From NCBI RefSeq assembly GCF_009498235.1, contig NZ_CP044205.1:3907389-3971388 (forward strand): a stretch of DNA of 64,000 nucleotides, written 5' to 3'. This document shows positions 28,174-39,088 of this stretch, piece by piece. The position numbers and the translations under genes were made by a program. Source of the stretch: Candidatus Methylospira mobilis (lineage in GTDB: Bacteria; Pseudomonadota; Gammaproteobacteria; Methylococcales; Methylococcaceae). Within the stretch, counting starts at the first letter, position 1; each line of letters starts with the position of its first letter. A model generated the notes under the pieces. The model did not search any database and was not told the origin of the DNA. It was given only the letters and a program-made list of their open reading frames with translations.

Positions 28174-29541
28174 ATGCGGAAAAAAGGTGGGTATTGGCTG
28201 GGCCTGTTGCTGCTGTGCGCAGCATTTATCGCCTGCAAAAATACGCCAAAAAATATTAACCAGACCTCGTCCAAAACCAGCCAGATTGGCCATATCATCG
28301 TCATTTATCTGGAAAACCACAGTTTCGACAACCTGTACGGCCAGTTTCCGGGAGCCGACGGCATAGCGCAGGCTGAGCCGGCCCGAACCTTGCAGATCGA
28401 CGCCAAGGGTAAAACCTTCGGTTATCTGCCCGAGGTCGGAAACGGTCATGATTCTCCGGCGCATGTGGATACGCGCTTCAGCAATCTGCCGAATGCGCCT
28501 TTCGTCATTAATGACTACATCCCGCCTGATCAACGCACCCCGGATCTGACGCACCGCTTTTATCAGCATCAATTGCAAATCAATGGCGGGCGCATGAACC
28601 GGTTTGCGGACATATCGTCCGCCGGCGCTCTTGCGATGGGCTATTACGATGCCCGCAACTTTCCGCTTTGGCAATATGCGCAGCGCTATACCTTGGCGGA
28701 TCATTTTTTTCAGGCCGCTTACGGCGGCTCCTTTCTGAATCATTTATGGCTGGTTTGCGCCTGTACGCCCAGGCTCGACAGCGCTCCGGCCTCTCTGCGT
28801 GCGCAAATCGGCAATGCAGGCGAGCTGCTGCACGACGGCGCGGTGACACCGGACGGTTACGCCGTCAACACCCTGCAACCGGCCAATAAACCGCACGCCG
28901 ACGGCGTTGCGCCGGAAAAATATCTGCCGCCGCTAACGCAGCCCACCATCGGCGACAGGCTGTCGGACAAGGGCGTCGACTGGGCATGGTACGCGGGCGG
29001 CTGGAATGATGCGCAATCGGGCCGGGCGGACCGGCTGTTTCAGTTTCATCATCAACCTTTCGTGTACTTCCAGCGTTACGCGAAAAATACCGATGAACGA
29101 AAAAAACATCTGAAGGATGAAGAAGACTTCATCAAAAGCATAGAGTCGGGCAATCTGCCCGCTGTATCCTTTTACAAACCGATAGGGAACTTCAACGAGC
29201 ACCCCGGCTATGCCGATGTACTCAGCGGTGAGCAGCATATTACCCAAACCCTGAAACGGATCGAAAGCAGCCCGCTATGGAAAGACAGCGTCGTGATCAT
29301 TACCTACGACGAATACGGCGGATTCTGGGATCATGTGCCGCCGCCCAAGGGTGACCGCTGGGGTCCCGGCAGCCGGGTGCCGGCGCTGATAATTTCTCCG
29401 TTCGCCAAACGCGGGTTTATTGATCATACTGTTTACGACACGACATCCATACTTAAATTAATTGAAACGCGCTTTGGACTGCAGGCTTTGGGTGACCGCG
29501 ATGCGGCAGCCAACAATTTATTGAATACATTACAATTTTGA
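28174..29541 (+). CDS. Phosphoesterase family (phospholipase C / acid phosphatase-like) lipoprotein
   Basis: The 455-aa protein starts [20 protein letters not shown] and has a cysteine at the end of the signal, so it is a predicted lipoprotein or exported enzyme. The ribosome binding site (agaaggaggt) is strong. The phosphoesterase signature [20 protein letters not shown] is near residue 36, with [33 protein letters not shown] and [16 protein letters not shown] later. These are conserved in the bacterial phospholipase C and AcpA-like acid phosphatase family (PF04185). It probably releases phosphate from phosphoesters in the periplasm or outside. It ends just before acs. Confidence 0.85.
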   Translation: MRKKGGYWLGLLLLCAAFIACKNTPKNINQTSSKTSQIGHIIVIYLENHSFDNLYGQFPGADGIAQAEPARTLQIDAKGKTFGYLPEVGNGHDSPAHVDTRFSNLPNAPFVINDYIPPDQRTPDLTHRFYQHQLQINGGRMNRFADISSAGALAMGYYDARNFPLWQYAQRYTLADHFFQAAYGGSFLNHLWLVCACTPRLDSAPASLRAQIGNAGELLHDGAVTPDGYAVNTLQPANKPHADGVAPEKYLPPLTQPTIGDRLSDKGVDWAWYAGGWNDAQSGRADRLFQFHHQPFVYFQRYAKNTDERKKHLKDEEDFIKSIESGNLPAVSFYKPIGNFNEHPGYADVLSGEQHITQTLKRIESSPLWKDSVVIITYDEYGGFWDHVPPPKGDRWGPGSRVPALIISPFAKRGFIDHTVYDTTSILKLIETRFGLQALGDRDAAANNLLNTLQF

Positions 29542-29564
29542 GCCATTTTAAAGAGCCGCCCGAC

Positions 29565-31977
<2,413 letters not shown>

Positions 31978-32125
31978 GCCTTACCCATCTCGATCAAACG
32001 CAATAGTTTCACGATCGTTGCGATCGGTTCTGCTTCACAGTTATGCTCGGAACCAGCGCCGGGCATAGCTGCACGACTCTGCCGCGCGATAAAGCCCAAA
32101 AAACGGAGCCTCGTACCCCCGTATA

Positions 32126-32648
32126 TGTAAGGGCTCGCGTTTGAAAACGGTCGGGCTCGCATTTACCCCTGTTTTTCAGCTCACAATAACTGTAAATGAA
32201 AACCGGTTGGGCTCAGATTAATTGCAAATGAGCTTGCATTTATCCGCGCAGGCTCGCAATCTTCCGCCGCCGACTCGCGCTATTTGCAAATGAAATTTGC
32301 GCATATCGGTAGAGCATAAGGGGCATGAGTCCGTCTCATTAGCCTTTAGACCATAGACGCCATCACCACAAAAACAGCAAAACAACCCTATTGAGACGCC
32401 AAAACTGTCTTATTCAGGCCGTATCACAAGGGTATACCCATGTGATGCACATCTTACGGCCAAGGTACAGAGTCTGGATTTCATTTGCAGTTAATGTGAG
32501 CCCGCCGCCATGGAATGCGAGCCGGCGCGGATAAATGCAAGCTCATTTGCAGACAATGTGAGCCGGAGACCCCTTTGAGTTGCAGTTAATCTGAGCCCAA
32601 AATAGCGATAAATGCGAGCCCGACCGTTTTCAAACGCGAGCCGTTACA
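32126..32648. mobile_element. 523-bp non-autonomous element with long compound inverted ends
   Basis: The element starts tgtaag and ends gttaca. Each end spans about 170 bases and holds several copies of a motif of the form ggctcgcattta or ggctcacattaactgcaaat. The outermost arms share ggctcgcgtttgaaaacggt and gggctcgcattta in inverted orientation. The 170 bases between the ends hold no gene. Such arrays of binding sites at both ends are typical of large transposases that assemble on several end repeats, as in Mu and Tn7-like elements. No target duplication is seen. The 148 bases to its left, after glnB, hold nothing recognisable. Confidence 0.65.
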
Positions 32649-32715
32649 GCTTGTAATGGTTTAATGAAGCCGGACACTTCGAAAGGCAGATTTTATACTG
32701 TCAGCAGAGGTGAGC

Positions 32716-33033
32716 ATGAAGACAAACGAGAAAAAACACAAGCGCCCCAAATACAGTCTGGAATTTAAGCAAGATGCCGCCCAGCTGGTTCTTGAAAAAG
32801 GCTACAGCCTGAACCAGGCTGCGGACCATTTGGGCATATCATTAAGTGCCCTCGGGCGCTGGGTTCGTGCGGAACGCAAGCCTTCCGGCAATGACTCCGC
32901 GACGAAAAAGCCAGGCTTGAATCTGGGGGATCACGATGAATTGATTCGCTTGCGCAAGGAAAATGAACAGTTGCGAATGGAGCGCGAGATATTAAAAAAG
33001 GCCGCAGTCTTCTTTGCGAAAGAAGCCGAATAA
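32716..33033 (+). CDS. IS3-family OrfA (IS A)
   Basis: The 105-aa protein has an N-terminal helix-turn-helix (YSLNQAADHLGISLSALGRWV) and a C-terminal leucine-zipper-like helix (LRKENEQLRMEREILKKAA). Near the end, a slippery run attaaaaaagg (about 32991-33001) would allow a -1 shift into orfB, whose frame is open through this region. The usual product is therefore an OrfAB fusion transposase, with OrfA as a regulator. Confidence 0.9.
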   Translation: MKTNEKKHKRPKYSLEFKQDAAQLVLEKGYSLNQAADHLGISLSALGRWVRAERKPSGNDSATKKPGLNLGDHDELIRLRKENEQLRMEREILKKAAVFFAKEAE

Positions 33034-33050
33034 AGTACGGGTTTATTCAG

Positions 33051-33899
33051 GTGCAACAGAAGACGTATCCAGTGACCGTGCTCTGTCGAGTGATGCAGGT
33101 GAGTACCAGTGCGTATTATGAGTGGTTAAAAGCCCGACAGGACAGCGATAAGGATCAACAAGATCAAAAGCTTGCCGAGAAGGCGAGGCAGATTTTCATC
33201 GACAATAAACAGTGCTTTGGTTCGCGTCGTTTAGCGGATCGACTGCAAAAACAAGGTTTTGTCGTTGGGCGTTTTAAAACGCGGCGCATCATGCGAGATT
33301 TAAACTTGAAGGTGCGCTATCCCAGGCGAGTTAAGGTCACCACCGATAGTAACCATAACGAGGCCATTTCGCCCAACCGCTTGGACCGGCAATTCCAGGT
33401 TGGCAAGCCCAATCAAGTATGGACGACAGATATCACCTACGTGTGGACCCTAGAAGGCTGGCTTTATGTCGCGGTGGTCATCGATCTGTTTTCCCGGCAA
33501 GTCGTGGGCTGGGCGATTGATGATCACATGCGGGCCTCGCTGTGCGTCAAGGCCTTGCAAATGGCCTTCTGGCGCCGCAAACCGCCACCCGGTCTGTTGC
33601 ATCACTCGGATCGTGGCAGCCAGTATGCGAGCAGGGAATATCGCCGGCATTTAGACGTGATGAAGATGGAACAGAGTATGAGCCGCAAAGGGAACTGCTG
33701 GGACAACTCGCCGACCGAACGTTTTTTTCGCAGCTTGAAGCATGAGCAGCTCAACTACGAAAAATTCAAGACCCAAGCGGCGGCAAAACTGAGTGTGATC
33801 GATTATTTGGCTTTTTATAATGGCCTTCGACCACACTCAACATTGGGCTACCAGTCCCCACTCGAATTCGAGCGGGAATTTTATAGAAACGCTGCCTGA
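33051..33899 (+). CDS. IS3-family OrfB transposase domain (IS A)
   Basis: The 282-aa frame starts at a GTG but is more likely made as the second part of an OrfAB frameshift fusion. It carries the DDE catalytic core: [34 protein letters not shown] and NCWDNSPTERFFRSLKHE, with the integrase fold ending FYNGLRPHSTLGYQSP. No lesion is visible, so it is probably active. Confidence 0.93.
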   Translation: MQQKTYPVTVLCRVMQVSTSAYYEWLKARQDSDKDQQDQKLAEKARQIFIDNKQCFGSRRLADRLQKQGFVVGRFKTRRIMRDLNLKVRYPRRVKVTTDSNHNEAISPNRLDRQFQVGKPNQVWTTDITYVWTLEGWLYVAVVIDLFSRQVVGWAIDDHMRASLCVKALQMAFWRRKPPPGLLHHSDRGSQYASREYRRHLDVMKMEQSMSRKGNCWDNSPTERFFRSLKHEQLNYEKFKTQAAAKLSVIDYLAFYNGLRPHSTLGYQSPLEFEREFYRNAA

Positions 33900-33995
33900 A
33901 CAGGTGTCCGGTTTTTGTTGACCATTACAAGTGAAGTGGCTACACTAAATCGGACACACAGATAAACTACCTCGAAAAGGGAGAGTGTGTCAGAA

Positions 33996-34292
33996 ATGAG
34001 TCAAGAAAAACCGAAAACCTATACAGCAGAATTTAAGGCCTCGGCAGTTAAGCTGGCGAATGAGTCGGACAAACCGGCTGCGCAGACGGCGAAAGAGTTG
34101 GGTATTAATCCGAATACGCTTTATACCTGGATTCATCAATACAGCCGGCCTCAGGCGAACGATAAGGCAGTCCGAACCGACGAGCATTTGTACGGGGAGC
34201 TAAAGCGCCTAAAGCTGGAAAACAGCCGCTTGAAGGAGGAGCGTGATTTATTAAAAAAGGCGGCAGCGTACTTTGCCAAGGAACAACGGTGA
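33996..34292 (+). CDS. IS3-family OrfA (IS B)
   Basis: The 98-aa protein starts [20 protein letters not shown]; a GTG three codons upstream is an alternative. It has a helix-turn-helix ([20 protein letters not shown]) and a C-terminal zipper helix ([20 protein letters not shown]). A slippery attaaaaaaggc near 34251 can shift translation into the -1 frame of orfB. Confidence 0.9.
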   Translation: MSQEKPKTYTAEFKASAVKLANESDKPAAQTAKELGINPNTLYTWIHQYSRPQANDKAVRTDEHLYGELKRLKLENSRLKEERDLLKKAAAYFAKEQR

Positions 34293-35152
34293 AGTACGCC
34301 TGGATCAAACAACACCGCGATGAATTTTCAGCGAAAGCGATGTGCCGTTTTATGAAGGTTTCCCGTAGCGCTTATTATGCGTGGCTACAGGGTCCTGTGT
34401 CGGTCACAGAAAAGTCTGACGCTAAGCTGTCGGATAAAATCTGCACGTTATTTAAAAAAAGCCGCGGGAGCTACGGCACACGACGGCTGAAAATAGAATT
34501 GGGAAAGAGGGATATCCATCTGAGCCGCCGAAGAATTGGGCGCTTGATGCGACAAGCCGATTTACGCTGTAAGACCCGGCGCCGCTTCAAGGCGACCACA
34601 AATTCGCAGCATAACCTGCCGGTTGCAGCCAATCTTCTGGGTCGCCAGTTTAGCGTCCAGCGGCCCAACCAAGCTTACGTGGGTGATATTACCTATATTT
34701 CGACGCAAGAAGGCTGGCTGTACTTAGCGGTGGTAATCGACTTATATTCTCGCCAAGTCGTAGGCTGGTCTATGGCTGAACATATGCGCACTGCGTTGGC
34801 CAACGATGCCTTTTTGATGGCGGTTTGGAAGCGTAAGCCGGAAAAAGGCCTGATCTGGCATACCGACCGCGGCAGTCAATACGCGTCGGAAAGTCATCGG
34901 ATGTTATTGAAGCAACACGGTGTTCGGCAAAGTATGAGTCGTAAGGGGAATTGCTGGGACAATGCCGTTGCGGAAAGTTTTTTTCATACGCTCAAAACAG
35001 AGCTGATTTATCAGGAAAACTACAAAACTCGGGAGCAAGCCAAGCAGAGTATATTTGAATATATTGAAGTCTTTTATAACCGGGAGCGGCTTCATTCGGC
35101 CAACGAGTATATGTCGCCAGTGGACTACGAATTGCAGTTTAAAACTGCTTAA
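34289..35152 (+). CDS. IS3-family OrfB transposase domain (IS B)
   Basis: The 287-aa DDE transposase domain includes [33 protein letters not shown] and [18 protein letters not shown], and ends [15 protein letters not shown]. Its start codon overlaps the orfA stop, but a frameshift fusion is the more likely product. It appears intact. Confidence 0.93.
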   Translation: MKYAWIKQHRDEFSAKAMCRFMKVSRSAYYAWLQGPVSVTEKSDAKLSDKICTLFKKSRGSYGTRRLKIELGKRDIHLSRRRIGRLMRQADLRCKTRRRFKATTNSQHNLPVAANLLGRQFSVQRPNQAYVGDITYISTQEGWLYLAVVIDLYSRQVVGWSMAEHMRTALANDAFLMAVWKRKPEKGLIWHTDRGSQYASESHRMLLKQHGVRQSMSRKGNCWDNAVAESFFHTLKTELIYQENYKTREQAKQSIFEYIEVFYNRERLHSANEYMSPVDYELQFKTA

Positions 35153-35179
35153 CTTTGTGTCCGGAAAAGTGTTGACACA

Positions 35180-35353
35180 TCAGGCGATGGCGGGTAAGGT
35201 ATTTGCGACATTCACCAACAGATCCGATGATTGCCGAACGGACAGATACTGGGCAAGCAACCGGTTAATGATTTGGGCCGGCGTCTGTTGCTCCCTGCGA
35301 GCGATTTCCAGCAAACGGGCTTCTAATTGGCGATCCAAGTCCAGTGTCAGCAT
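35180..35353 (-). CDS. Ribbon-helix-helix antitoxin-like protein
   Basis: A 57-aa gene starting MLTLDLDRQLEARLLEIARR and continuing QTPAQIINRLLAQYL, after a good site (aggag, 8 bases upstream). A short beta strand followed by two helices is the classic ribbon-helix-helix DNA-binding fold of type II antitoxins. Its stop codon lies 2 bases from the end of IS element B, so its natural C-terminus and any partner toxin gene on that side may have been cut off. No toxin gene is visible here. It may be a truncated or orphan antitoxin. Confidence 0.6.
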   Translation of the reverse strand: MLTLDLDRQLEARLLEIARREQQTPAQIINRLLAQYLSVRQSSDLLVNVANTLPAIA

Positions 35354-35402
35354 GGCGTAGGCTCCTGATTGCGAGTTAATAATGCATTAAGGCTTGATTG
35401 TG

Positions 35403-35416
35403 TGTAACTATTCAGC
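35403..35416. repeat. Single end of the MITE found at 21182
   Basis: tgtaactattcagc is identical to the terminal repeat of the 178-bp element at 21182. No matching inverted copy is seen nearby, so it looks like a one-ended remnant or a deleted copy. Confidence 0.4.
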
Positions 35417-35433
35417 CAGCGTTGTATATCGCT

Positions 35434-35486
35434 GTAGGAGCAGCTTTAGCCGCGTAGAGACTGATCGCGGCTAAAGCCGCTCCTAC
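35434..35486. repeat. REP-like palindromic repeat, copy 2
   Basis: gtaggagcagctttagccgcg and cgcggctaaagccgctcctac, read inward, make a nearly perfect palindrome with a short spacer. Same family as copies at 31476 and 37150. Confidence 0.7.
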
Positions 35487-35512
35487 GAAGGTTGTTTTAT
35501 AAGAATATTACA

Positions 35513-35659
35513 TTACAGCATTTTTTCATGATGCGTTTTTCGTAGCGGGTTGTCGAGCCGAATACTTACGATTGTATGTGCATCCTGTTGGTTGAAACCG
35601 TCCAGGTGGCCCCCCGTGAACGCCATTGCGGCGTCCCACCAGCCGGCGGATAAAAACAT
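35513..35659 (-). CDS. 48-aa frame resembling a spermidine synthase C-terminus
   Basis: It reads MFLSAGWWDAAMAFTGGHLD and continues GFNQQDAHTIV. Its ATG overlaps the stop of the upstream efflux gene (tgatg), so it could be translationally coupled. The spacing of GWW, MA, L-GF and QDA matches the C-terminal part of SpeE encoded at 43226 in this window (SGWWSGTMASKG, LEGFREQDA). It could be the 3' scrap of an old speE-like gene or a small coupled peptide gene. Low certainty. Confidence 0.3.
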   Translation of the reverse strand: MFLSAGWWDAAMAFTGGHLDGFNQQDAHTIVSIRLDNPLRKTHHEKML

Positions 35660-37119
35660 CAGTCGGTACTCGCGCGGCTGACCAGAACCGCTTCCTCCTG
35701 CCAGCCTCCGCCAAAAGCCCTGTATAGCGAGACCATCGCTACTGCGAGCCCCGTCTCTGCCCTGGCCCGCTCATCGCCGATCTGCAGCTTGGCGTGTTGG
35801 GCATCGAGTACTTGCAAAAGATTCGCCACCCCTCGCCGGAACAAGGCGTCGGCCTCGCGCCGGGATTTTTCCGCCTCGATTTCCGCCCGCAGCAGTTCGT
35901 CGCGCCGGGTAGTGATCGAACGATACTGAACGTAGGCATTCTCCACATCCTCCATCGCCGTCAGAAATGTCTTTTCGTAATTCGCCGCCGCCTGTTCCAG
36001 CCGGGCATCCGCCGCTGTAATTTGCGCCTGGATGCGTCCGGCATTGAAAATGGGAGCCGTGAGCCCCGCCCCCAAACCGTAAACGCCTTCCGCAAGCGCG
36101 GGAAATCCGCCTATCGCCAACGCCCCGAAGCCTCCGCTCACCGACAGTACCAGTTTCGGGTAAAGATCGGTTCGCGCCGCACCCAGGCTTGCCGCCATAG
36201 CCTCCACCTGGGTTTTAGCGACACGGAGATCGGGCCGCTGCTCCAGCAGCGCGGCAGGCATGAGCCTGGGCAGTTTCGGAGCCGCCTCCGGCAAGGATGC
36301 GGCGGATAAGAGGCGATCGCGCAGGCTTGCCGGCGGTTTGCCGGACAATACCCCCAGTCGATGAATCAGGGTATCCGCTTCGGCCGTAAGAGCGGACAGC
36401 CCGGCCTGGGTGACGTGCAGCAGGGTTTCCTGCCGGGCAACATCCCCGTCGCGGGCGAGACCGGCCTTGTGTAGCGCACGAATCACCCGCAACCGCTCCT
36501 GCTCCGAGGCAATAATGTCTTCGAGAATGCGCGTTCTGGTCTGCACGCCCCGGAGTTCGAGATAATTCGTCGCGACCTGGGCCAGCAAACCCACCCGTAC
36601 CGCATGTTCGTTTTCATGGATTCCGGCTGCCTGGGCGTTTGCGGCTTCCGCATCCAGATGCCGGCCGCCGAACAGGTCGATTTCCCAGCGCGCGGCAAGT
36701 CCGCCAGTGAAGGCATTGCCCGCCGGGGCGACCAGGTTGGTGCCATTAGGCCCCGTTATCCCGAAAACCCGGTTGATGGTTTTCTGTCGCCCGCCCTCGA
36801 CATTGAAATCTACCGAGGGATAGAGCGCAGATTCGGTCACCGTGACGATTTGTTGCGCCTCCTGCACCCTGGCTTTGGCGATGCGAAGATCCTGGTTGGC
36901 GGTCATCGCCTCGGCGATCAGTTTATCCAGCACCGGGTCGCGAAAACCCCGCCACCAGGACGCGAGTACGGCTTGACTCGAAATGGCTTCTGCGTCTTGC
37001 CCGTGCTGCCAGTCCTTCACCGAAGGCAGCGGCACAGCCGGATCGACACGGGTTGGCGTGCAGCTTGTCAGCGCAAGCGCCGCAATGACGGGAATAAAGC
37101 CCATAAATTTACCATTCAT
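35659..37119 (-). CDS. NodT/OprM-type outer-membrane efflux lipoprotein
   Basis: The 486-aa TolC-like channel starts MNGKFMGFIPVIAALALTSC, with the lipid-attached cysteine at residue 20, after gaggtg. Two OEP repeats follow with the usual signatures (WWRGFRDPVLDKLIAEAMTA, WEIDLFGG, LLEQRPDLRVAKTQVEA, FRRGVANLLQVLDAQ). It should form the outer-membrane exit duct of the RND pump encoded divergently at 37976-42144. A 24-bp operator-like site lies in the shared promoter region, so it is probably repressed by the adjacent TetR protein. Confidence 0.92.
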   Translation of the reverse strand: MNGKFMGFIPVIAALALTSCTPTRVDPAVPLPSVKDWQHGQDAEAISSQAVLASWWRGFRDPVLDKLIAEAMTANQDLRIAKARVQEAQQIVTVTESALYPSVDFNVEGGRQKTINRVFGITGPNGTNLVAPAGNAFTGGLAARWEIDLFGGRHLDAEAANAQAAGIHENEHAVRVGLLAQVATNYLELRGVQTRTRILEDIIASEQERLRVIRALHKAGLARDGDVARQETLLHVTQAGLSALTAEADTLIHRLGVLSGKPPASLRDRLLSAASLPEAAPKLPRLMPAALLEQRPDLRVAKTQVEAMAASLGAARTDLYPKLVLSVSGGFGALAIGGFPALAEGVYGLGAGLTAPIFNAGRIQAQITAADARLEQAAANYEKTFLTAMEDVENAYVQYRSITTRRDELLRAEIEAEKSRREADALFRRGVANLLQVLDAQHAKLQIGDERARAETGLAVAMVSLYRAFGGGWQEEAVLVSRASTD

Positions 37120-37149
37120 TCAGACACCTCGGAACGTGTGAAACAAATC

Positions 37150-37204
37150 GTAGGAGCGGCTTTAGCCGCGATCGGCCTCTACGCGGCTAAAGCCGCTCCT
37201 ACAG
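37150..37204. repeat. REP-like palindromic repeat, copy 3
   Basis: gtaggagcggctttagccgcg and its inverted copy are separated by about 13 bases. It sits between the efflux channel start and the tetR operator, so it would be in the 5' leader or promoter of the channel gene. Confidence 0.75.
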
Positions 37205-37218
37205 TCTAATCGCCATTA

Positions 37219-37242
37219 GTGACTATTATCCATGTTGGTCAC
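37219..37242. promoter_or_regulatory. TetR operator-like site 1
   Basis: A 24-bp site beginning gtgactatta and ending gttggtcac. It matches site 2 at 37914 in at least 18 of 24 positions, and its ends form an imperfect inverted repeat (gtgac...gtcac). It lies just upstream of the tetR promoter, between tetR and the divergent efflux channel gene. Confidence 0.65.
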
Positions 37243-37245
37243 ACG

Positions 37246-37274
37246 TTGTCAATCATGAATTATCGATGTATGCT
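37246..37274 (+). promoter_or_regulatory. Predicted sigma-70 promoter of tetR, apparently leaderless
   Basis: ttgtca and tatgct are separated by 17 bases. Transcription would start about at 37281, the first base of the ATG, so the mRNA may have no leader. No ribosome binding site is present. Confidence 0.5.
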
Positions 37275-37280
37275 GACAGC

Positions 37281-37898
37281 ATGAATGACAAGACACCCAA
37301 CACCCAACATGCGCGCGGCCCAGCCGATCACAGCGTTCGCGACCGTATCGTCGAAGCGGCCAGAGAACACTTCAGCCACTACGGCTACGAAAAGACCACC
37401 GTATCCGACCTGGCCAAGGCGATAGGTTTTTCAAAGGCTTATATATACAAATTCTTCGATTCGAAGCAGGCCATAGGTCAGGCTATCTGTTCCAGGTGCC
37501 TGAGCGCCATTACGGATGCCGTCAGCGAATCGATAAGCCAGGGAACTACGCCGACGGACAGATTTCGCAGGATGTTCGAGACCACCGTGGCGACCTCTGT
37601 GCATATGTTTTTCAACGATCGCAAGCTATACGACATCGCCGCTTACTCAGTTGCCGAGAAATGGCCGTCGGCTCAGGCCTACGAGGATCACATCAGAAAA
37701 ACCCTGATGCAAATCATCCGTGAAGGACGGGAGGCAGGCGAGTTCGAACGTAAAACGCCGCTGGACGACACAGTGCATGCGATCTTTCTCGTCATGGAAC
37801 CTTACGTGAACCCGTTGCTTCTGCAGCATAACCTGGACCAGGTGGATGAAGCTCCCAGACAAATCACCAACCTGGTATTGCGCAGTCTGGCTCCGTAG
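37281..37898 (+). CDS. TetR-family regulator of the RND efflux set
   Basis: The 205-aa protein starts MNDKTPNTQHARGPADHSVR. The N-terminal helix-turn-helix (TTVSDLAKAIGFSKAYIYKFF) is typical TetR, followed by an all-helical ligand domain with FERKTPLDDTVHAIFLVMEP. An in-frame ATG at 37266 lies upstream, but the predicted promoter -10 box covers it, so 37281 is chosen. Matching operator-like sites flank the gene at 37219 and 37914. It therefore probably represses itself, the divergent channel gene and the adaptor-permease operon, and responds to a pump substrate. The ligand is unknown. Confidence 0.88.
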   Translation: MNDKTPNTQHARGPADHSVRDRIVEAAREHFSHYGYEKTTVSDLAKAIGFSKAYIYKFFDSKQAIGQAICSRCLSAITDAVSESISQGTTPTDRFRRMFETTVATSVHMFFNDRKLYDIAAYSVAEKWPSAQAYEDHIRKTLMQIIREGREAGEFERKTPLDDTVHAIFLVMEPYVNPLLLQHNLDQVDEAPRQITNLVLRSLAP

Positions 37899-37913
37899 TG
37901 AAATTGTCCGTAA

Positions 37914-37949
37914 GTGACTATTGACAATATTGGTCACAAGGAAAATAAT
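37914..37949 (+). promoter_or_regulatory. TetR operator-like site 2 over the adaptor-gene promoter
   Basis: The 24-bp site 37914-37937 (gtgactattg...attggtcac) resembles site 1. It overlaps a near-consensus promoter: ttgaca at 37921-37926, 17 bases, aataat at 37944-37949. A bound repressor would cover the -35 box and spacer, the classic position for repression. Confidence 0.7.
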
Positions 37950-37975
37950 AATGCCTTCGCTTTCCGGAGGTATTT

Positions 37976-39088
37976 ATGTTTCGTCGCCGCAATGCTTCAT
38001 TTATTGCTTTAACCATCCCGTTATCGTTCGTACTGGCAGGCTGCGGTCACTCGATACCGTCGGATGAGCCGCGTACACAGCCGCCGCTTGTGCGTACCGA
38101 AATCGTCAAGGATGTTGTCAGCGCAGAGCGTTCTTTTACCGGCATCGTAGCCGCCCGCATTCAAAGCGATTTGGGATTTCGCGTTCCAGGCAAGATTCTG
38201 GAACGCCTCGTCGATACCGGTCAGAAAGTCAGGCGCGGGCAAGCGCTGATGCGTATCGACCCGGATGATCTGAAGCTGGCGATGCAGCAGTTGGACGAAG
38301 CCGTCGCGGCGGCAAAGGCCCATGCACGCCAGGCCGCGAACGACGAGGCAAGATACCGCGATCTGGTATCGGAAGGCGCGGTCTCCGCTTCCGAATACGA
38401 TCAAATCAAGGCGGTGGCCGACTCGGCCGAAGCGCAGCTGAGTGCGGCAAAGGCGCAAGCGGATATAGCCCGCAACGCGGTCGGTTATGCCGTGCTGGTT
38501 GCCGATGCGGACGGCATCGTCGTCGAGACGCTGGCGGAACCCGGTCAAGTCGTTGCCGCAGGCCAGGTCGTAGCACGCGTAGCGCATGCCGGTCAGCGGG
38601 AGGCGGTCATCGATCTCCCCGAGACCTTGCGTCCCCAAATCGGATCGATCGCTCAGGCAACGGCATACGGAGCCAATAGCCTGTCCGGCTCTGCAAAATT
38701 GCGGCAGCTATCCGATGCGGCCAACCGGTTGACGCGAACCTTCGAAGCGCGCTACGTGCTGGATGGCAATCTGGCGAACGCGCCGCTGGGCTCGACAATT
38801 TCCATTCAAATCCCGGACGCGCGACCCAGCGCCAGGCTGCAAGTGCCGATCGCTTCCCTCTTCGATCCCGGGGCAGGCCCAGGCGTTTGGGTCGTCGATG
38901 GCAATGGCGCGCCTCATGTGACCTGGCGCGCGGTACAGCTCGCCGCTCTGAACGACGAAACGGCGTCGATAGCCGGAGGACTCAAGCCGGGCGATCGCTT
39001 CGTTACGCTCGGCGCGCATCTTATGTATGAAGGCGAGCGCGTGCGCTTGATGGAAAATTCGACGGATAAACACGGAGAGCAGCCATGA
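37976..39088 (+). CDS. RND efflux periplasmic adaptor (membrane fusion protein)
   Basis: The 370-aa protein starts MFRRRNASFIALTIPLSFVL with lipobox LAGC, so it is a periplasmic lipoprotein anchored in the inner membrane. It follows a strong site (ggagg). The barrel-sandwich and hairpin layout is visible: SDLGFRVPGKILERLVDTGQ, a long alpha-helical hairpin (residues about 100-165), then ADADGIVVETLAEPGQVVAA. It links the permease to the outer-membrane channel. Its last four bases overlap the permease start (atga). Confidence 0.92.
   Translation: MFRRRNASFIALTIPLSFVLAGCGHSIPSDEPRTQPPLVRTEIVKDVVSAERSFTGIVAARIQSDLGFRVPGKILERLVDTGQKVRRGQALMRIDPDDLKLAMQQLDEAVAAAKAHARQAANDEARYRDLVSEGAVSASEYDQIKAVADSAEAQLSAAKAQADIARNAVGYAVLVADADGIVVETLAEPGQVVAAGQVVARVAHAGQREAVIDLPETLRPQIGSIAQATAYGANSLSGSAKLRQLSDAANRLTRTFEARYVLDGNLANAPLGSTISIQIPDARPSARLQVPIASLFDPGAGPGVWVVDGNGAPHVTWRAVQLAALNDETASIAGGLKPGDRFVTLGAHLMYEGERVRLMENSTDKHGEQP

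Larger units (their letters stand above)
32652..33929 (+). mobile_element. IS3-family insertion sequence A
   Basis: A 1278-bp element with ends tgtaatggt...ccggacac and, inverted, tgtaatggt...ccggacac. It contains overlapping-frame orfA and orfB with all expected motifs and appears intact. It lies 3 bases from the compound element on its left and 7 bases from a second IS3 element on its right. No clear target duplication is seen. Confidence 0.85.
33937..35177 (+). mobile_element. IS3-family insertion sequence B
   Basis: A 1241-bp element with ends tggctacact...cggacac and, inverted, tgtcaacact...ccggacac. It has intact-looking orfA and orfB and differs from element A throughout, so it is not a duplicate. 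Its right end lies 2 bases from the stop codon of a ribbon-helix-helix gene. No clear target duplication is seen. Confidence 0.85.

Noticed and set aside
32649-33936. Target-site duplications for IS elements A and B
   Set aside because: The 3-5 bases beside the ends differ at both sides for both elements.
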